Positions 1 to 10,345 of a DNA stretch of 64,000 nucleotides are shown here, piece by piece. Numbering within the stretch: position 1 is the first letter of the stretch; each line of letters opens with the position of its first letter. The notes beneath the pieces were generated by a model. That model did not search any database. It saw nothing but the letters and a program-made list of their open reading frames with translations, and was not told the DNA's origin. This DNA is from Branchiostoma floridae (lineage: Eukaryota; Chordata; Leptocardii; Amphioxiformes; Branchiostomatidae). A program made the position numbers and the translations under genes. The DNA is taken from assembly GCF_000003815.2 (NCBI RefSeq), contig NC_049983.1:16690907-16754906 (forward strand). The letters run 5' to 3'.

Positions 1-12
1 CGTACGAAGTAG

Positions 13-112
13 TAGCCTGAGTACCATCTTTCGTAGTGAGCGCTGGCTCAATACCTTCGCAAGTGAAAGTTATGAGCCAGACTACGGAGGATGCATATGG
101 TACTCAGGCTAA
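13..112. repeat. Small foldback (MITE-like) element
   Basis: The first 15 bases (TAGCCTGAGTACCAT) return as their exact reverse complement at the far end, and the inner halves (GCTGGCTCA / TGAGCCAG) also pair. The whole ~100 bp can fold into one imperfect hairpin. It has no coding capacity. No clear target-site duplication was found, so the MITE assignment rests on structure only. Confidence 0.55.
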
Positions 113-539
113 GAAAGTAGCTGCAAAAGGAGCTAATACATATCGTAGATTATATTATCGGGATCGTGCACTAATGTCAACGTCAATTCCAAGGTCAAAG
201 AAGAAGAATGTGATAACAAAAATGAAGAATCTATTGTTCAGCATACAAGTCTCTGTGTTTGTCATTTGTTCAACCTTCCACTCCAGGCAACTTTTTGGGG
301 GAGCAAAACTTTTTTTATTCGGAAGCTCGCATCAGTTCTGGGGACCCTAAAGGATGTCATCCATATAATCAAATCAATATGGCCCTACAGGGACCATCCA
401 GAAAATATCGTAGGGGGGAAGGGGTGCATCGTCGCGGCATTTTAGGGTTTACGGTAAGGTCCAATCATATCACTATGACAGTGAGGTCATTACCTGCATG
501 TATGCAAGTATGGTTTTCACGGGCGTGGGAAAATTTGGA
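113..539. other. Intergenic, nothing recognised
   Basis: Short overlapping frames occur here but none shows protein-like composition or splice context. I see no repeat unit either. Confidence 0.4.
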
Positions 540-1140
540 AGCTGGGGATTTAGGGCGCTGTATCTCGAGAACGGGTGGTGCGAGCACGACGATTTTTGGT
601 ACGTGGGTTGGGGGTGGTGGCCTGACACTCAGGTTTGATTTTGGGCCTCCTGGTGCTTGAACTTGACATTGCAGGTGGCATTTTTGGTGTTTTGGGGGCA
701 CTTTTGGCGCTGTGTGTCCGGAACGATACGCGCAATTGTGACGATTTTTCATGCATGGGTGGGGGGTTGTTGCCTGTTGCCTAGGATTGACTTTGGGCCT
801 TGTCGCGTTTGAACTTGACCCGGCAGGTCGAATTTTGTGTCCGGGAGGGGTATTTCCGGAGTTATATCTTCTGAACGGTTGGTGCTGGCGCGATGATATT
901 TGGCACATGTGTCGGCGGTGGCTGAATAATTCTCAATTTTGATTTTGGCGCCCTTGGTGCTTGAACTTGACATTTTAGGTTACTTTTTGTGCGGGCACGG
1001 GGCGTGCGCTGTATCTCCGGAACGCAAGGTGCCATTGTGTTGCTATTTGGTACGTGAATTGTTGGTGGTGTCCTGGTGGTCAGGTTTGATTTTGGGCCTT
1101 CTAGTGCTTGAACTTGATACTGTATAGGTTGACCCTGTTT
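540..1140. repeat. Tandem repeat, ~150-bp unit, about 4 copies
   Basis: The landmark TTGATTTTGGGCC followed by GCTTGAACTTGA recurs with GAACTT at 659, 811, 963 and 1110, so the period is about 152, 152 and 147 bp. Between landmarks each unit carries a related GCGCTGTATCTCCGGAAC-type segment. The copies have diverged by substitutions and small indels, as in an old minisatellite or satellite monomer array. Open frames across it are by-products of the repeat. Confidence 0.8.
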
Positions 1141-2907
1141 TTGTGTGGTAGGGGCATCCTCCCAATATCTACTTGGTTGTAAAAACAGGTGACGTTTGGG
1201 TTTATATGTAGAACCATCATCTGTTTTGGTAGATTGAGAGGTCTTTAAGTTTACACCTAAAACCATCATCTGGCCTGGGCCACCTTCAATGTATCAGGTT
1301 ACTTTGTATCAACAGTGTCTGACCTGCCAGATGACATACCTAGTCTAGCTAGTATCTGTTGCTGTATTTGTTAGGTACAGTTTGAGTTTGCTTCTTAGTC
1401 CGAGTTTGTGGTGTTTTGAGAGCTGTGTAGTACTGAGTTTAAAGTTCTGGTACAAATGCCTTTACCCTGTTTGGCAATCAGCAGAAGATACAACTTTCTA
1501 AAGTGGAGGAGAAATGTATAGAGCTTGAGTGTAAGACAAAGGTATGTGTATGATTTTTCCTGTTTCTTGTTGTTTCGTTGGGGATGCCATTTCCGTATTG
1601 TATGCAGGTAATTTGTAGTTTGGGGCTAGTCATAATTTCGCTTGATTTTGGGGCCTGCTTAATCTATAGTACGGGCAGGGTTAAGTGGTAGAGGCTTTGT
1701 TTTGTTTTAAATTTGGTATCCTTTGTTGCATTTTGTCACTGCAAAAATATGATGAAATTGTTTCCTCCTCTAAGCAACTGCTCATTGATTTTGGGGGATG
1801 TTTGCTGGGTGTTCACTCTGACTGCATCAGCTTTCTGAACTTTTAAAGTTGCCAGCAGCTTGCCATTTATGAATGGGATTGACATTTTTGAGTAGTAAAT
1901 TCTGCTGTAAAATTTGGCTTAGGTACTTCAGGAGATTTAGGTTTTAGTTGGACGGATTGAATAAAATATCATACCACCCTAATGCTGCTGGATGGGGCCT
2001 ACCACTATTCATATTGTCTATGGAACTACTGTAAAAATATAATTTTTCAAATTATGCAACCTTCCAGTGTCAAGTGATATAACACTCCAGAAATAAATCA
2101 TAAATGAATATCATTGGTACAATAAGGATATTTAGCAGCTACATTAGGTCAGTACATTGAAATAGGAAGATATCAGTACTGAATATATCATATGTGACAG
2201 AATAACTACATGGGCCATCTGACTCTGAGACCAAAAAAGGTAGGAAAAGTCGTCTCAATAACTTTAAGGTACTGTGGTTGGTTACATGCTTAAGAAATCC
2301 AAAATAGTTAATTTTCATCCATGCCCAAACTTACACATTCCGAAAATGGAATTTCAGACTTTTGCATGGTGCACAACCAACACGGTAAAAATCTCACTTT
2401 TCCAACCACGCAACCAGGGACGAAAAGGAAAAAAATACACAATAGGTCTACAGACACCCAATACATTTCATGCAGGCCTGAGGTCTACGAACTCTTGTTA
2501 ATATGGTTATGGTGACGCCGTGCATGACCTATTGACCTAGACATGTGTACTCCCCTCCAAATTAAGACCTTTTACTACCACATATCTTGACAGTGACAGA
2601 GTGTGTCGGTCCAAAATGCCCGGGTAAGAAGTTCACGTATGTGGGCAAATGATTTCTATGGTTATGAGCCGTGCCCTCACAGGGCATCCATGTACCGTTA
2701 TCAATCTGGCTTTGATAAATATAGTGTTTCTTTCACATGTGTACTTCATGTTTGAACATGAGATTTACAAGAAAAAGCGCTCGATAATGTTACAATATGA
2801 TAATTCAAATGTTCTTCAGAGTTAACCTTATTTTTTTATGAGGTTTTAATGGTGGTTGTATTGTTTAGGGCAAAAGAAAGAAAAATATACAAAAATGACG
2901 TACAATT
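1141..2907. other. Intergenic, no gene seen
   Basis: Moderately AT-rich unique-looking sequence. No convincing exon was found on either strand. A further 3' exon of the minus-strand SDR gene would be expected somewhere below 3068, but I could not identify one. Confidence 0.4.
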
Positions 2908-3054
2908 TAGAAGCCAGTTAATTGCACAACGGATAACCGCACACTTCTGTTAACTGCACGGAAATCCAAAATCCCCAATCGGTGCGGTCCAGCGGGATAA
3001 TTGCACGAAATACGCTGGCACGAAATGGGGTGTGCAATCAAACGGCTTCCACTG
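2908..3054. mobile_element. MITE, ~147 bp, family A
   Basis: It starts with GAAGCCAGTTAATTGCAC and ends with the near reverse complement GTGCAATCAAACGGCTTCC. Inside are further GTGCAGTTA-type motifs. The same family occurs at 3368-3641. This copy ends only about 13 bp from the donor-side border of the SDR exon at 3068-3319. Confidence 0.7.
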
Positions 3055-3067
3055 TATTTGCACGTAC

Positions 3068-6000
3068 CTGTACGAGACTGAAGTCCGTATACCTGACGCT
3101 GAACGGCAGGTGTAGCGGCACCAGGTGTGCGAAGCGGATCCACAGCTGGTACATCCACCACCTGTGCGTGGAGTCCCGCGGGCCCACCACGTCAGGCAGG
3201 CGGAGGATGACGTAAGGGAAGCCGCCCGCCTGCCGCTGTCGCACCAGCTCCTCCTCCCCCTGCAGCTTCCAGTGCCCGTAACTGTCCCGGGCGTTCAGCT
3301 CCTCCTGACGGGTGCGGTTCTGTCAACACAGGAGATGGTGTGGAAATGACGTCACAATTTTCAAATACATTAGAAGCTTAATTGCGCATCCCAATTGCCA
3401 ACATATTTTGTGCAGTTATCCGGTAGCCTGATTAAATCTCGCTTATAGCAGCCCGCCCAACATCCGTCAGTTACAGCCCTGGACAGCGGAGTTTGTGTTA
3501 TGCAGACTAGTTATCCGGGTAGTGCAACTATGCGAAGTTATCTAGCTTCACCGCACCACCACGGGATTTTGGGGTTCCGTGCAACAGGGTAGAAGTGTGC
3601 GGTAAAAATCCGTTGTGCAATTAACTGGCTTCTACTTTTCAAGATGGCCACCTCCGCCATGTTGGTGGAGTGGACGGATCCAAGATGGCGACGTGATTAG
3701 AAAACTGGTGTGGTAAGCATGTTTTGCATGAGGGTAATACGCCTTTTAGAACTTCTACAACGTGACAACTCTATGCGAACCTTTAACCAACCAACATGGC
3801 GGACATTTCATTACGTCATGATCAAGTAACGATTGAGGTTAGTGGAATTAGTCCCTATACACTTATAAAGCGGACTTTCAACTGGCGTGCGATATAACGT
3901 TAAAATTGTTGGTCCCTGGGTTTAGAATTAAGCTTGAATTTGAATATAAGATTGAAAATTGAATGTTGAATATAGGAACATGCTAATTAGCTGCTGACTC
4001 GTATCAACATTTACATAGATGTAGAATGTTTTTTTTTACATATTTTCTTTGGCTATTCTTTGTTGTCACAGAGCTCTGTTTTGGTCGAACAGCTGAAAAG
4101 TTATTTCCCCTTTTCTCGGAACAAAACAAGAAGAGAAACAGCTTTGCAAACAAAACTGCAGCCGGTCGTTTGTTCATAAACGACAGTTACGGTCATTACG
4201 CTTGATTAAAAGGCAACACACTGCTAACGATTGATTGATCTTCGTAACAACATGTCAGTCTTTTTACAGACAGTGGCAGACCAGGCCGGGTGCCAGGGGA
4301 GGGACAGGAGTTTGGAACCGATGTATACACATGTCACACAGACGAGCAGAGGCGAACCTTGTAACAACATGTCAGGCACGTTTTTCCCTGTGACACTGGA
4401 AAATCTGCTCTCTATGTTTAGTAATGTAAAACGAGGATATGCGTCGGAGGAGGAGACTGTTATGCAATAAGTGTGACAGATTTAGTGCAAGGTCTCAAAC
4501 CTCTTGACTTTATTGAGTATAAACTATAAACTATAAAGAACAAGGAATAACTTGGAAAGGAACTTTTTAAGCGACTGTTCATTTTCTTCTGTTACTTTGT
4601 TGCCTTCACCTCTGATCGTGGTGCGTTTCGATGTTGCCATGGCCGTACCCTTGTAGTCTCTACCAGACTCCCGCCTGGCCGAATACTGATGAGGGAATTT
4701 GGCCAAACTAGTAATAAAAGCCTAGTAGGGGTTAATTGTCATAGGTAGGAGTGATTTATCCGACTGATAGCTGGATAGCCTGCAAAAGACTGACTGAGAT
4801 CCCATGGCAACTTATTTGTCCCTATTTGCCAAATTCTTCTCTTTTTTCATCCAGCTGACACGTCTGCTTGAAGACTAGCACCCTTGCCTTGATCCAGGCC
4901 ATGATATGCCAGTCATCCCGGGAACTTGGTGCTAATAATCTCCCAGCTATGTTGACGACCGCTCGTTTTGGGTCAGCTGAAGGGTAAATTGTGGTCAGCT
5001 GCAAAGGGCAGTTCAGTAATCTCCGAGCAGATGTTGGGGGTAGACCGGTTGGCTTTTGATGGTAGCGGCAGAGGACTGCCAGAGGAAATACAACTTTCCA
5101 CTGCCAACATCTGCAATAACATTCGTACAGACCACAAGTACTGATGTATAACAGCGATGGAAATGTGAAAGAAAAAATGAAGAAAAAACTACAAAACCGG
5201 ATAATACTCAACCTTGTACTTTTGTTCTAGACACACAAAATATAGACTACCTAATGCCCACTCATTGCTATCAAGTATTACGACATCGATCATTTTCCTT
5301 CCCGGTGTGAGTGGATCAATCAAAACAAAAAAGAAGCCCTGTGATAATCCCAGAGATTCAAAGCTCTTAGAGTCTAGTATTTGACCCCAAGAGGACACAA
5401 GGGCAGCTGCGATATCTCCGCATAACGACTTGACAACAGAGGAAGCGGGTCTGACAGGAGACAAGCGGTCACCCAGGGTGGCCGCGGTTTGAAGTACTGA
5501 GAACACAAGAGGCGTGACATCGGGATTTATTTTATATATAAACCTGTCTCATAGTCATACATAAGTCCAGAGGTGTGACAGTGGGACTGTTATAACCTGT
5601 CTCACGACATGCACTGTCCGCCATGTTTGATGGTTAAACCTGTAAGTTAGTTACGGTCACCTAGTTACGATAGATGTGAATTTGTATACAAACGCATGCA
5701 AGAATTTATAATGGCATTGCTAAATTTCCCGTTTTTTAAAAATCTGAATCTTTCCTGTAGCGTAACTGACCAAGATAGCAGCTGTGACGTCACGTAAAAA
5801 CAACATATTAAATATTCTGATCATAAAAAGACGTATGTTAAAACCGTGGGTTTTTATTAATACTAGAGGTCATGTTATGACTGCTGTGTGTTAGGTAGGG
5901 TTCGGTTCATATATTTGCTTCATCGACTTTGTGTTGTCATGAGTTAAAGATAAAAGTGGCAACTAGCAAGAAATCATACACTCTTCTTATATATGTTATA

Positions 6001-7210
6001 TGTTATATGTGTTTATATATATTGAAACTGATTACTTTTCTTCTGGTGTGCCTTAGTCGTTAATGTAAAAAGAAAACATTGTTAACACGGTCAAGAGTTG
6101 TTACTAACGCAGACAATTGATCAAGATTGCATGCGGTGTTTTTAGATTCTAGAACACATATTTTGAATTGCATAAATTGCTGGCGTCGAGAAAAGTGTGT
6201 TTTTAATTTGCGATGATGTTATGAAAACAACGTGCATGGCCAGAATGTCCTGCATACACTTAGGTATCAAAGCCCCCTGAACCTACAACTCGGTGGCATT
6301 GATTTGACCAATTTGACCAATTCAAGCTGACAATAATAAGGTCTAACAAGACGGACCTGCCAATTCAAGCTGGCAAATTGCTTGCCTCCAAGCAGATGTT
6401 GGGAGAAAAAAGCAACGTTTCAACCAAATTGTCAGTTGTTGGGAGAAAAACACAACAACATTCAACCAAATGGTCAGCACGTTGGTGGTGCTTGAAGCCT
6501 TGAACCCCACTGTTGCACAAGGGCAGAATAGGAAACGTTACAATATCTCCTCACAGTATCTACTTGGATTTTGCAACTTCTGGTTAAAAAATACACACAA
6601 ACAGACTGACCTTCGGTCGCACGGCGTCAACTTCCCGCGTCGGCCCCAGGTGTCGTCTGTCGCAAACGTCGTACACGGAGTCGCTACTGACGTACAAGTA
6701 AAATCCGGAAACTCTGTTCTTCACCACGGATACGGCATCCATCATCTGCTCTCCGGAAAACGTGCTGAAGTCCAGAACCGCCTCAAACGTGGTGTTCCTC
6801 AGGATGAGCGTCAGAGCCGGGCACTCCGACAGTCCGTAGGCGAAGGTCCGGTCGCAGGCGATGTGCCGGACGTAGGGCTGAATCAGCGTGGCCGAATCCC
6901 ACGGCCAGTTCCCTCTCGTCACGACCGTCACGTCGAATTCTCCGGACTTGATCAGCAGTCGGACCGTCGCGCCGCCGACGAAGCCGGTACCGCCCAGAAC
7001 AAGGACGGGTCTCGGGTGGTAACCCTCGTACAGCCCGCCGGCTCGGAACGCCGGCCCGCTGGCTTTCCCGTTCAGCCCGCCACCATCAGCGCCGCTGCCA
7101 CGTTCAAGTGTGAGGAAAACAAACAGACATCTCAGTAGCCATGTAGTCGATAAAAGGACCCGGGAACCTTCCACGTTCTTATCTGTGGAGCAAAGGAGCC
7201 ACGCGAACAT
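3068..7210 (-). CDS. SDR / NAD-dependent epimerase-dehydratase-like protein, 3' exons not found
   Basis: Two exons are visible: 6611-7210 (200 codons) and 3068-3319 (84 codons), joined in phase 0 by an intron with donor GTCAGT and acceptor TTGACAG. The next donor is GTACGT at 3067. The ATG at 7210 is the first true ATG of the frame and is followed by a hydrophobic stretch (residues ~20-36), possibly a signal or anchor. Residues 73-80 read GGTGFVGG, the Rossmann NAD(P)-binding turn. SS at 175-176 and YGHWK at 214-218 fit the catalytic Ser and YxxxK of short-chain dehydrogenases, and LRLPDVVGPRD follows as in extended SDRs. The motif YxxxK exists only after splicing, which supports the join. 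The substrate is unknown. The C-terminal substrate-binding part lies in exons I could not find. The second exon is flanked on both sides by MITEs of one family. Confidence 0.72.
3368..3641. mobile_element. MITE, ~270 bp, family A, with internal insertion
   Basis: The ends TTAGAAGCTTAATTGCGC and TTGTGCAATTAACTGGCTTC are inverted and match the MITE at 2908-3054. An internal ~75-bp block (3426-3499, starting GCCTGATTAAATCTCGCTTA) also occurs at 49192-49291, so the element is probably composite. It lies about 50 bp upstream, in transcription sense, of the SDR exon acceptor. Confidence 0.65.
3642..4689. other. SDR gene intron, nothing recognised
   Basis: Intronic sequence of the SDR gene. A 79-codon plus-strand frame at 4231-4470 has no recognisable content and no splice support, so I do not call it. 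Confidence 0.4.
4690..4865 (-). repeat. Dispersed repeat, inverted partner at 7835-8035
   Basis: Read on the minus strand this block matches 7835-8035 on the plus strand: both contain GAGCTGGAT-type start, TCTCAGTCAGTCTTTT, CTATCCAGCT and ACTTTTATT...TTGGCCAAA. The two copies lie in opposite orientation on either side of SDR exon 1. Here it covers the region just after the stop codon of the gene at 4973-5496, so it may be a 3'UTR-derived or transposed segment. Confidence 0.6.
4973..5496 (-). CDS. Unrecognised gene, last two exons (partial)
   Basis: Exon 5213-5496 has acceptor TTGTGTTCTCAG, 94 whole codons after a split first codon, and donor AAG|GTTGAG. It joins in phase 0, over a 102-bp intron ending TTATTGCAG, to exon 4973-5110 (46 codons, ending in a TGA stop after NLPFS). 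Composition is protein-like: residues around SLCGDIAAALVSSWGQI form an amphipathic helix, then GFFFVLIDPLTPGRK and MIDVVILDSNEWALGSLYF look like beta strands. I recognise no family, transmembrane segment or catalytic motif. Upstream exons would lie above 5496 and were not found, so the gene is either nested in the SDR intron on the same strand or is a truncated copy. Clean splice signals and phase argue that it is or was a real gene. Confidence 0.5.
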
Positions 7211-7834
7211 ATTTGACGACTTCTCTGGACGATGTTGTAGTAGTAACTTACAGTTACACAACAGTTGGCAACCAAAGGAAATGATTTTTTTCCGGGCCTG
7301 ACGAACGGGTCATGAAGACCTAGCCTTCAACAATCTCCTGTTTCTGAACTAAGACACACACGGAGTCTAACAGTGTACTATATATACACACAGAGACTTG
7401 TGCCCTGCACGTACACACGTCAACTCGCCCTGTCTGTGTCTGTCAGCACTTACACTGGACGGTCCCTCCCCCTGCACTTACTGTACTAGTCAGGGGGCGA
7501 TCCGTTTTATCTTCTAATGGATCTGTGGGATCCCTTACCATAACCTATGTAATTCGAATTCAGGTTTATTTCACATGGCATTCCTTTTTAATTTTCTATT
7601 TCTTTTCGCATCATCACTTGTACGTGAGGATTTTATCATGTCGCTTTAAAATACCCATGTTTCAACAACATTGAGGGAAGTCAGACGAGGACGGGGGCAG
7701 AATTCCGTCAGCACAAAAATAACATTTTTAAAAGGACCTAACGACTTTGTATAAGTGGCAGATACGTTGTAACATGTGTCTTGCTACAGAAGCACTGTAT
7801 CCAATATTTGTAACGTGGTTCTATTCTCCAGGCA
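7211..7834. promoter_or_regulatory. Upstream region of the SDR gene
   Basis: This is where the promoter and 5'UTR of the minus-strand SDR gene should lie. An in-frame extension without ATG continues to about 7261. No clear TATA box or transcription-factor cluster stands out. The assignment is positional only. Confidence 0.3.
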
Positions 7835-8035
7835 GACGTGAGCTGGATTAAAAAAGATACAGAGAAGAACAGATGATTTGGCCAAATTGGGGCAAATATT
7901 TAAGTTGCTATGGGTTCTCAGTCAGTCTTTTACAGTCTATCCAGCTCCGGCCGGTCAGTTCACTCCTGGGCCGGTTAAGTCCTACTAGACTTTTATTCCT
8001 AACTTGGCCAAAGCCCCCTTATTATTAGGCCAGGG
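7835..8035 (+). repeat. Dispersed repeat, inverted partner of 4690-4865
   Basis: Shares AGCTGGATTAAAAAAGA, TCTCAGTCAGTCTTTTACAG and ACTTTTATTCCTAACTTGGCC with the reverse complement of 4690-4865. Both copies have many small differences, so the duplication or transposition is old. Confidence 0.6.
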
Positions 8036-9030
8036 GGAGTACATGTATGTTTACTTTAATAGACACCAACTTGGTTCCGGCACAATTCCATGGGGAAACC
8101 CTGTCCATACTGTTGACGGTTGGTCCCTAGCTAGCTGACAGTAAACCCTGTTTGGTTAGAAGTCCTGTGGGACGATGTTCGAACGCAGATTGTGTTTTTC
8201 TTGTCATTCAACTGACGCCTTTCCCCCTTCAATAGCCCCAGATATGGTTTCTGAGGCATCACAGATATCATTTTGTGGGTGATATCGTATTTCAGGCGAA
8301 CGTACGAAAATATTCGTCTAAGTTTGGATGTTTTGAAACATGCTTGTTGCTACCTTCGCCAAGACAGCTTGAATATATTTTCGCTAGCGTGGTTAATTGT
8401 GTTTGTGGTTTCGCGGTTCAACAGCAAGTGCACTGATAACTATTTCTTCGGTGCTACTTCAGTATTGGGTTACTAAAGAAATGGTTAGATTACTGCAGAT
8501 ATTTTTTTTTAAATAGCTTGTTTTGTTAGGTACTCCTTTCACATTGTGGAATATTTTCTGCTTGTTATGATGCCTCAATTTGGCAAATTCAATCCGCGTA
8601 TGTCATCCATAAAATGAAGCTTAACAATGATTTATATTGCCCTATCATGGTGTCAAAAACGACAGAAAAGCCGGCCGGTCAGAAAACTTCAAAATGTTTT
8701 TCCAATCCACATCTGCTTGGAGTTGGAGGTTAGTAAAACAGGTCCACCAAACACATATCAGGTATACTTGCTTTCGATTGGTACATGCCAGCTTTTGGAG
8801 TATTTTTGTTTAAATTTTGTCGCCTGACTGTTCTTGGTCACTTTGGGGCACTGAGAGAATACTAGTACCGTTATATGTCCTTTCATGTGGAGCGCCATCG
8901 GCCGCTTTATTAAACCCAATAGTATTTTTTTTAGATTACAAGTATCACTAGTTGATGACCCCTATTTCACTTAATGTCCACTTTGGTATTGTATCATTAT
9001 CATCATTGTACTTTCATACATGTATTTTTG
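8036..9030. other. Intergenic, nothing recognised
   Basis: No exon-like frame and no repeat structure that I can define. Confidence 0.35.
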
Positions 9031-9065
9031 CAATTAGCCTTCGGGCATGAGTTTGCAATAAAGAT
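9031..9065 (+). repeat. LINE 3'-tail motif
   Basis: The segment TTGCAATTAGCC...GGGCATGAGTTTGCAATAAA matches segments at 20508-20540 and, more diverged, 54848-54882. Such a short conserved end followed by A-rich sequence is typical of 5'-truncated LINE or SINE 3' ends. The family cannot be named from so short a piece. Confidence 0.5.
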
Positions 9066-9535
9066 TGTTATATTAGATTCCACGTAATTCGCAGCCGGAC
9101 CGTTCAAATTCAACTTTGACCTGAGAGGAATCAGGGTAAGTCTCCATCGCTATTTTTTCCATAGCTCGAAAAAAACTGCAGTTCACCGTAAAACATCCCT
9201 CCAGGCTGATGATTCGTTTCCCCTTCTTCTTCCTAACCCTATCCTCCAGCCAATTCTTGACAATGGAGATCTAACACTAAGCTACTTGACATGAAAAGGG
9301 CCGCCCTGTCTCCCGGGGAACGAAATCCTCCCAAGCCGCCCCACCTGTTAGACTGTCCCGCCGTGGCAGGTCCTTGTGTTGTTGCCACTTGGCAGCGAGA
9401 CGTCCGGTCCCAGGTGACCAGGGATGGCCCCGGGACTTCCAGCTTGTACTGTTGCCAAATAAAGGTGGATGGTCGGACACAGTGTTGACGCGTACGGATC
9501 GGATTCTGTCAACCTTAGTAAGATTATTACTGACA
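9066..9535. other. Intergenic, nothing recognised
   Basis: Contains short overlapping frames in several phases that are not protein-like. No splice-supported exon. Confidence 0.35.
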
Positions 9536-9810
9536 TGCATGCACACCTTGAAACACACGTGCATGCACACACATGTACACGCACACACACGCACACACAC
9601 ACACGTGCATACATGCTGTTTTATTAACTTGTGTGCATTGTGTATGTATGGTATCAATGGTATGACCGTTTAATCTAATGTGATATGACATGCATGGAAA
9701 TATTTTATGTTTTGTATGTATTTGAGAGAGACATACAAAAACATATGTCATTCACACACACAAAAACACAGGCGCGCACACACACACACACACTCACACA
9801 CAAATCGTAT
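9536..9810. repeat. Compound (CA)n / (TG)n microsatellite region
   Basis: Runs of CA with CATG and CACG interruptions at 9555-9610 and again at 9752-9800, separated by TATGT-rich sequence. The frames rich in His, Thr, Cys and Val here come from the dinucleotide repeat. Confidence 0.8.
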
Positions 9811-10240
9811 ATAAATGCCATGTTACATGTAGAAACATTTAAATATTTTCCTAATGCCCTTAAACAAGTTCAGTTCACCATTTCCCATTGGGTTCTTCTT
9901 TTCAATTTGCTTTCTTTCTTCCTTTATCCTTTTTTTTCGCCTACCGAGATGTCAGTCTCACAAAATAAAACCCATGAGAAAGTACTGAGTAGTTGACCGA
10001 GAATGCCAGCCTCCACCCTTAGCTTTTGAACTTGACTGAAGGTCTGGCGTAATTCCAATACCTTTGATTACCCTATCAACACTGCTGGCAGACAGAGTTC
10101 TCAAAATCCAATTTGGAAGGCCGTAAACTCCAATTTGGCGGGCGGAACCCTCTGTGTGTAATGTGTGTGCGCTGGGAGTACTTCGTGGGAAGAGTCAGGG
10201 TCGGGGTCATCTGGTATTACTTTCCTTTATAATACACGCC
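9811..10240. other. Intergenic, nothing recognised
   Basis: No gene or repeat structure that I can support. Confidence 0.35.
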
Positions 10241-10345
10241 ACTGCCAGTGTCACTGACGAAAGATAGCGGGTGCTATATGAAACGTCTGACCGTTTCCAA
10301 AACCACATATCCAGTTGCTTGAGTAGCTGTTTTTTTGGCGACACT
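10241..10345 (-). repeat. Dispersed retroelement-like repeat, copy 1
   Basis: On the minus strand it carries CTGGATATG, TTTTGGAAACGGTCAGACG and TTTCGTCAGTGACACTGGC. The same string, reversed in the window, occurs at 12352-12418 and runs into the assembly gap there. A 106-codon minus-strand frame (10207-10527) crosses it and may be repeat-derived. The family is not established. Confidence 0.5.

Noticed and set aside
36-660. Overlapping plus-strand frames of 104 and 133 codons
   Set aside because: No real domain, no splice context, and the second crosses into the ~150-bp tandem repeat.
3125-3349. Plus-strand 74-codon frame
   Set aside because: Antisense of the SDR exon 3068-3319.
4231-4470. 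79-codon plus-strand frame
   Set aside because: Internal duplicate word (CGTAACAACATGTCAG) but no recognisable protein or splice support.
6470-7138. 222-codon plus-strand frame
   Set aside because: Exact antisense of the SDR exon; its composition follows from the GC-rich coding strand.
9277-9996. Several Cys/Val/His/Thr-rich frames
   Set aside because: Produced by (CA)n / (TG)n microsatellite.
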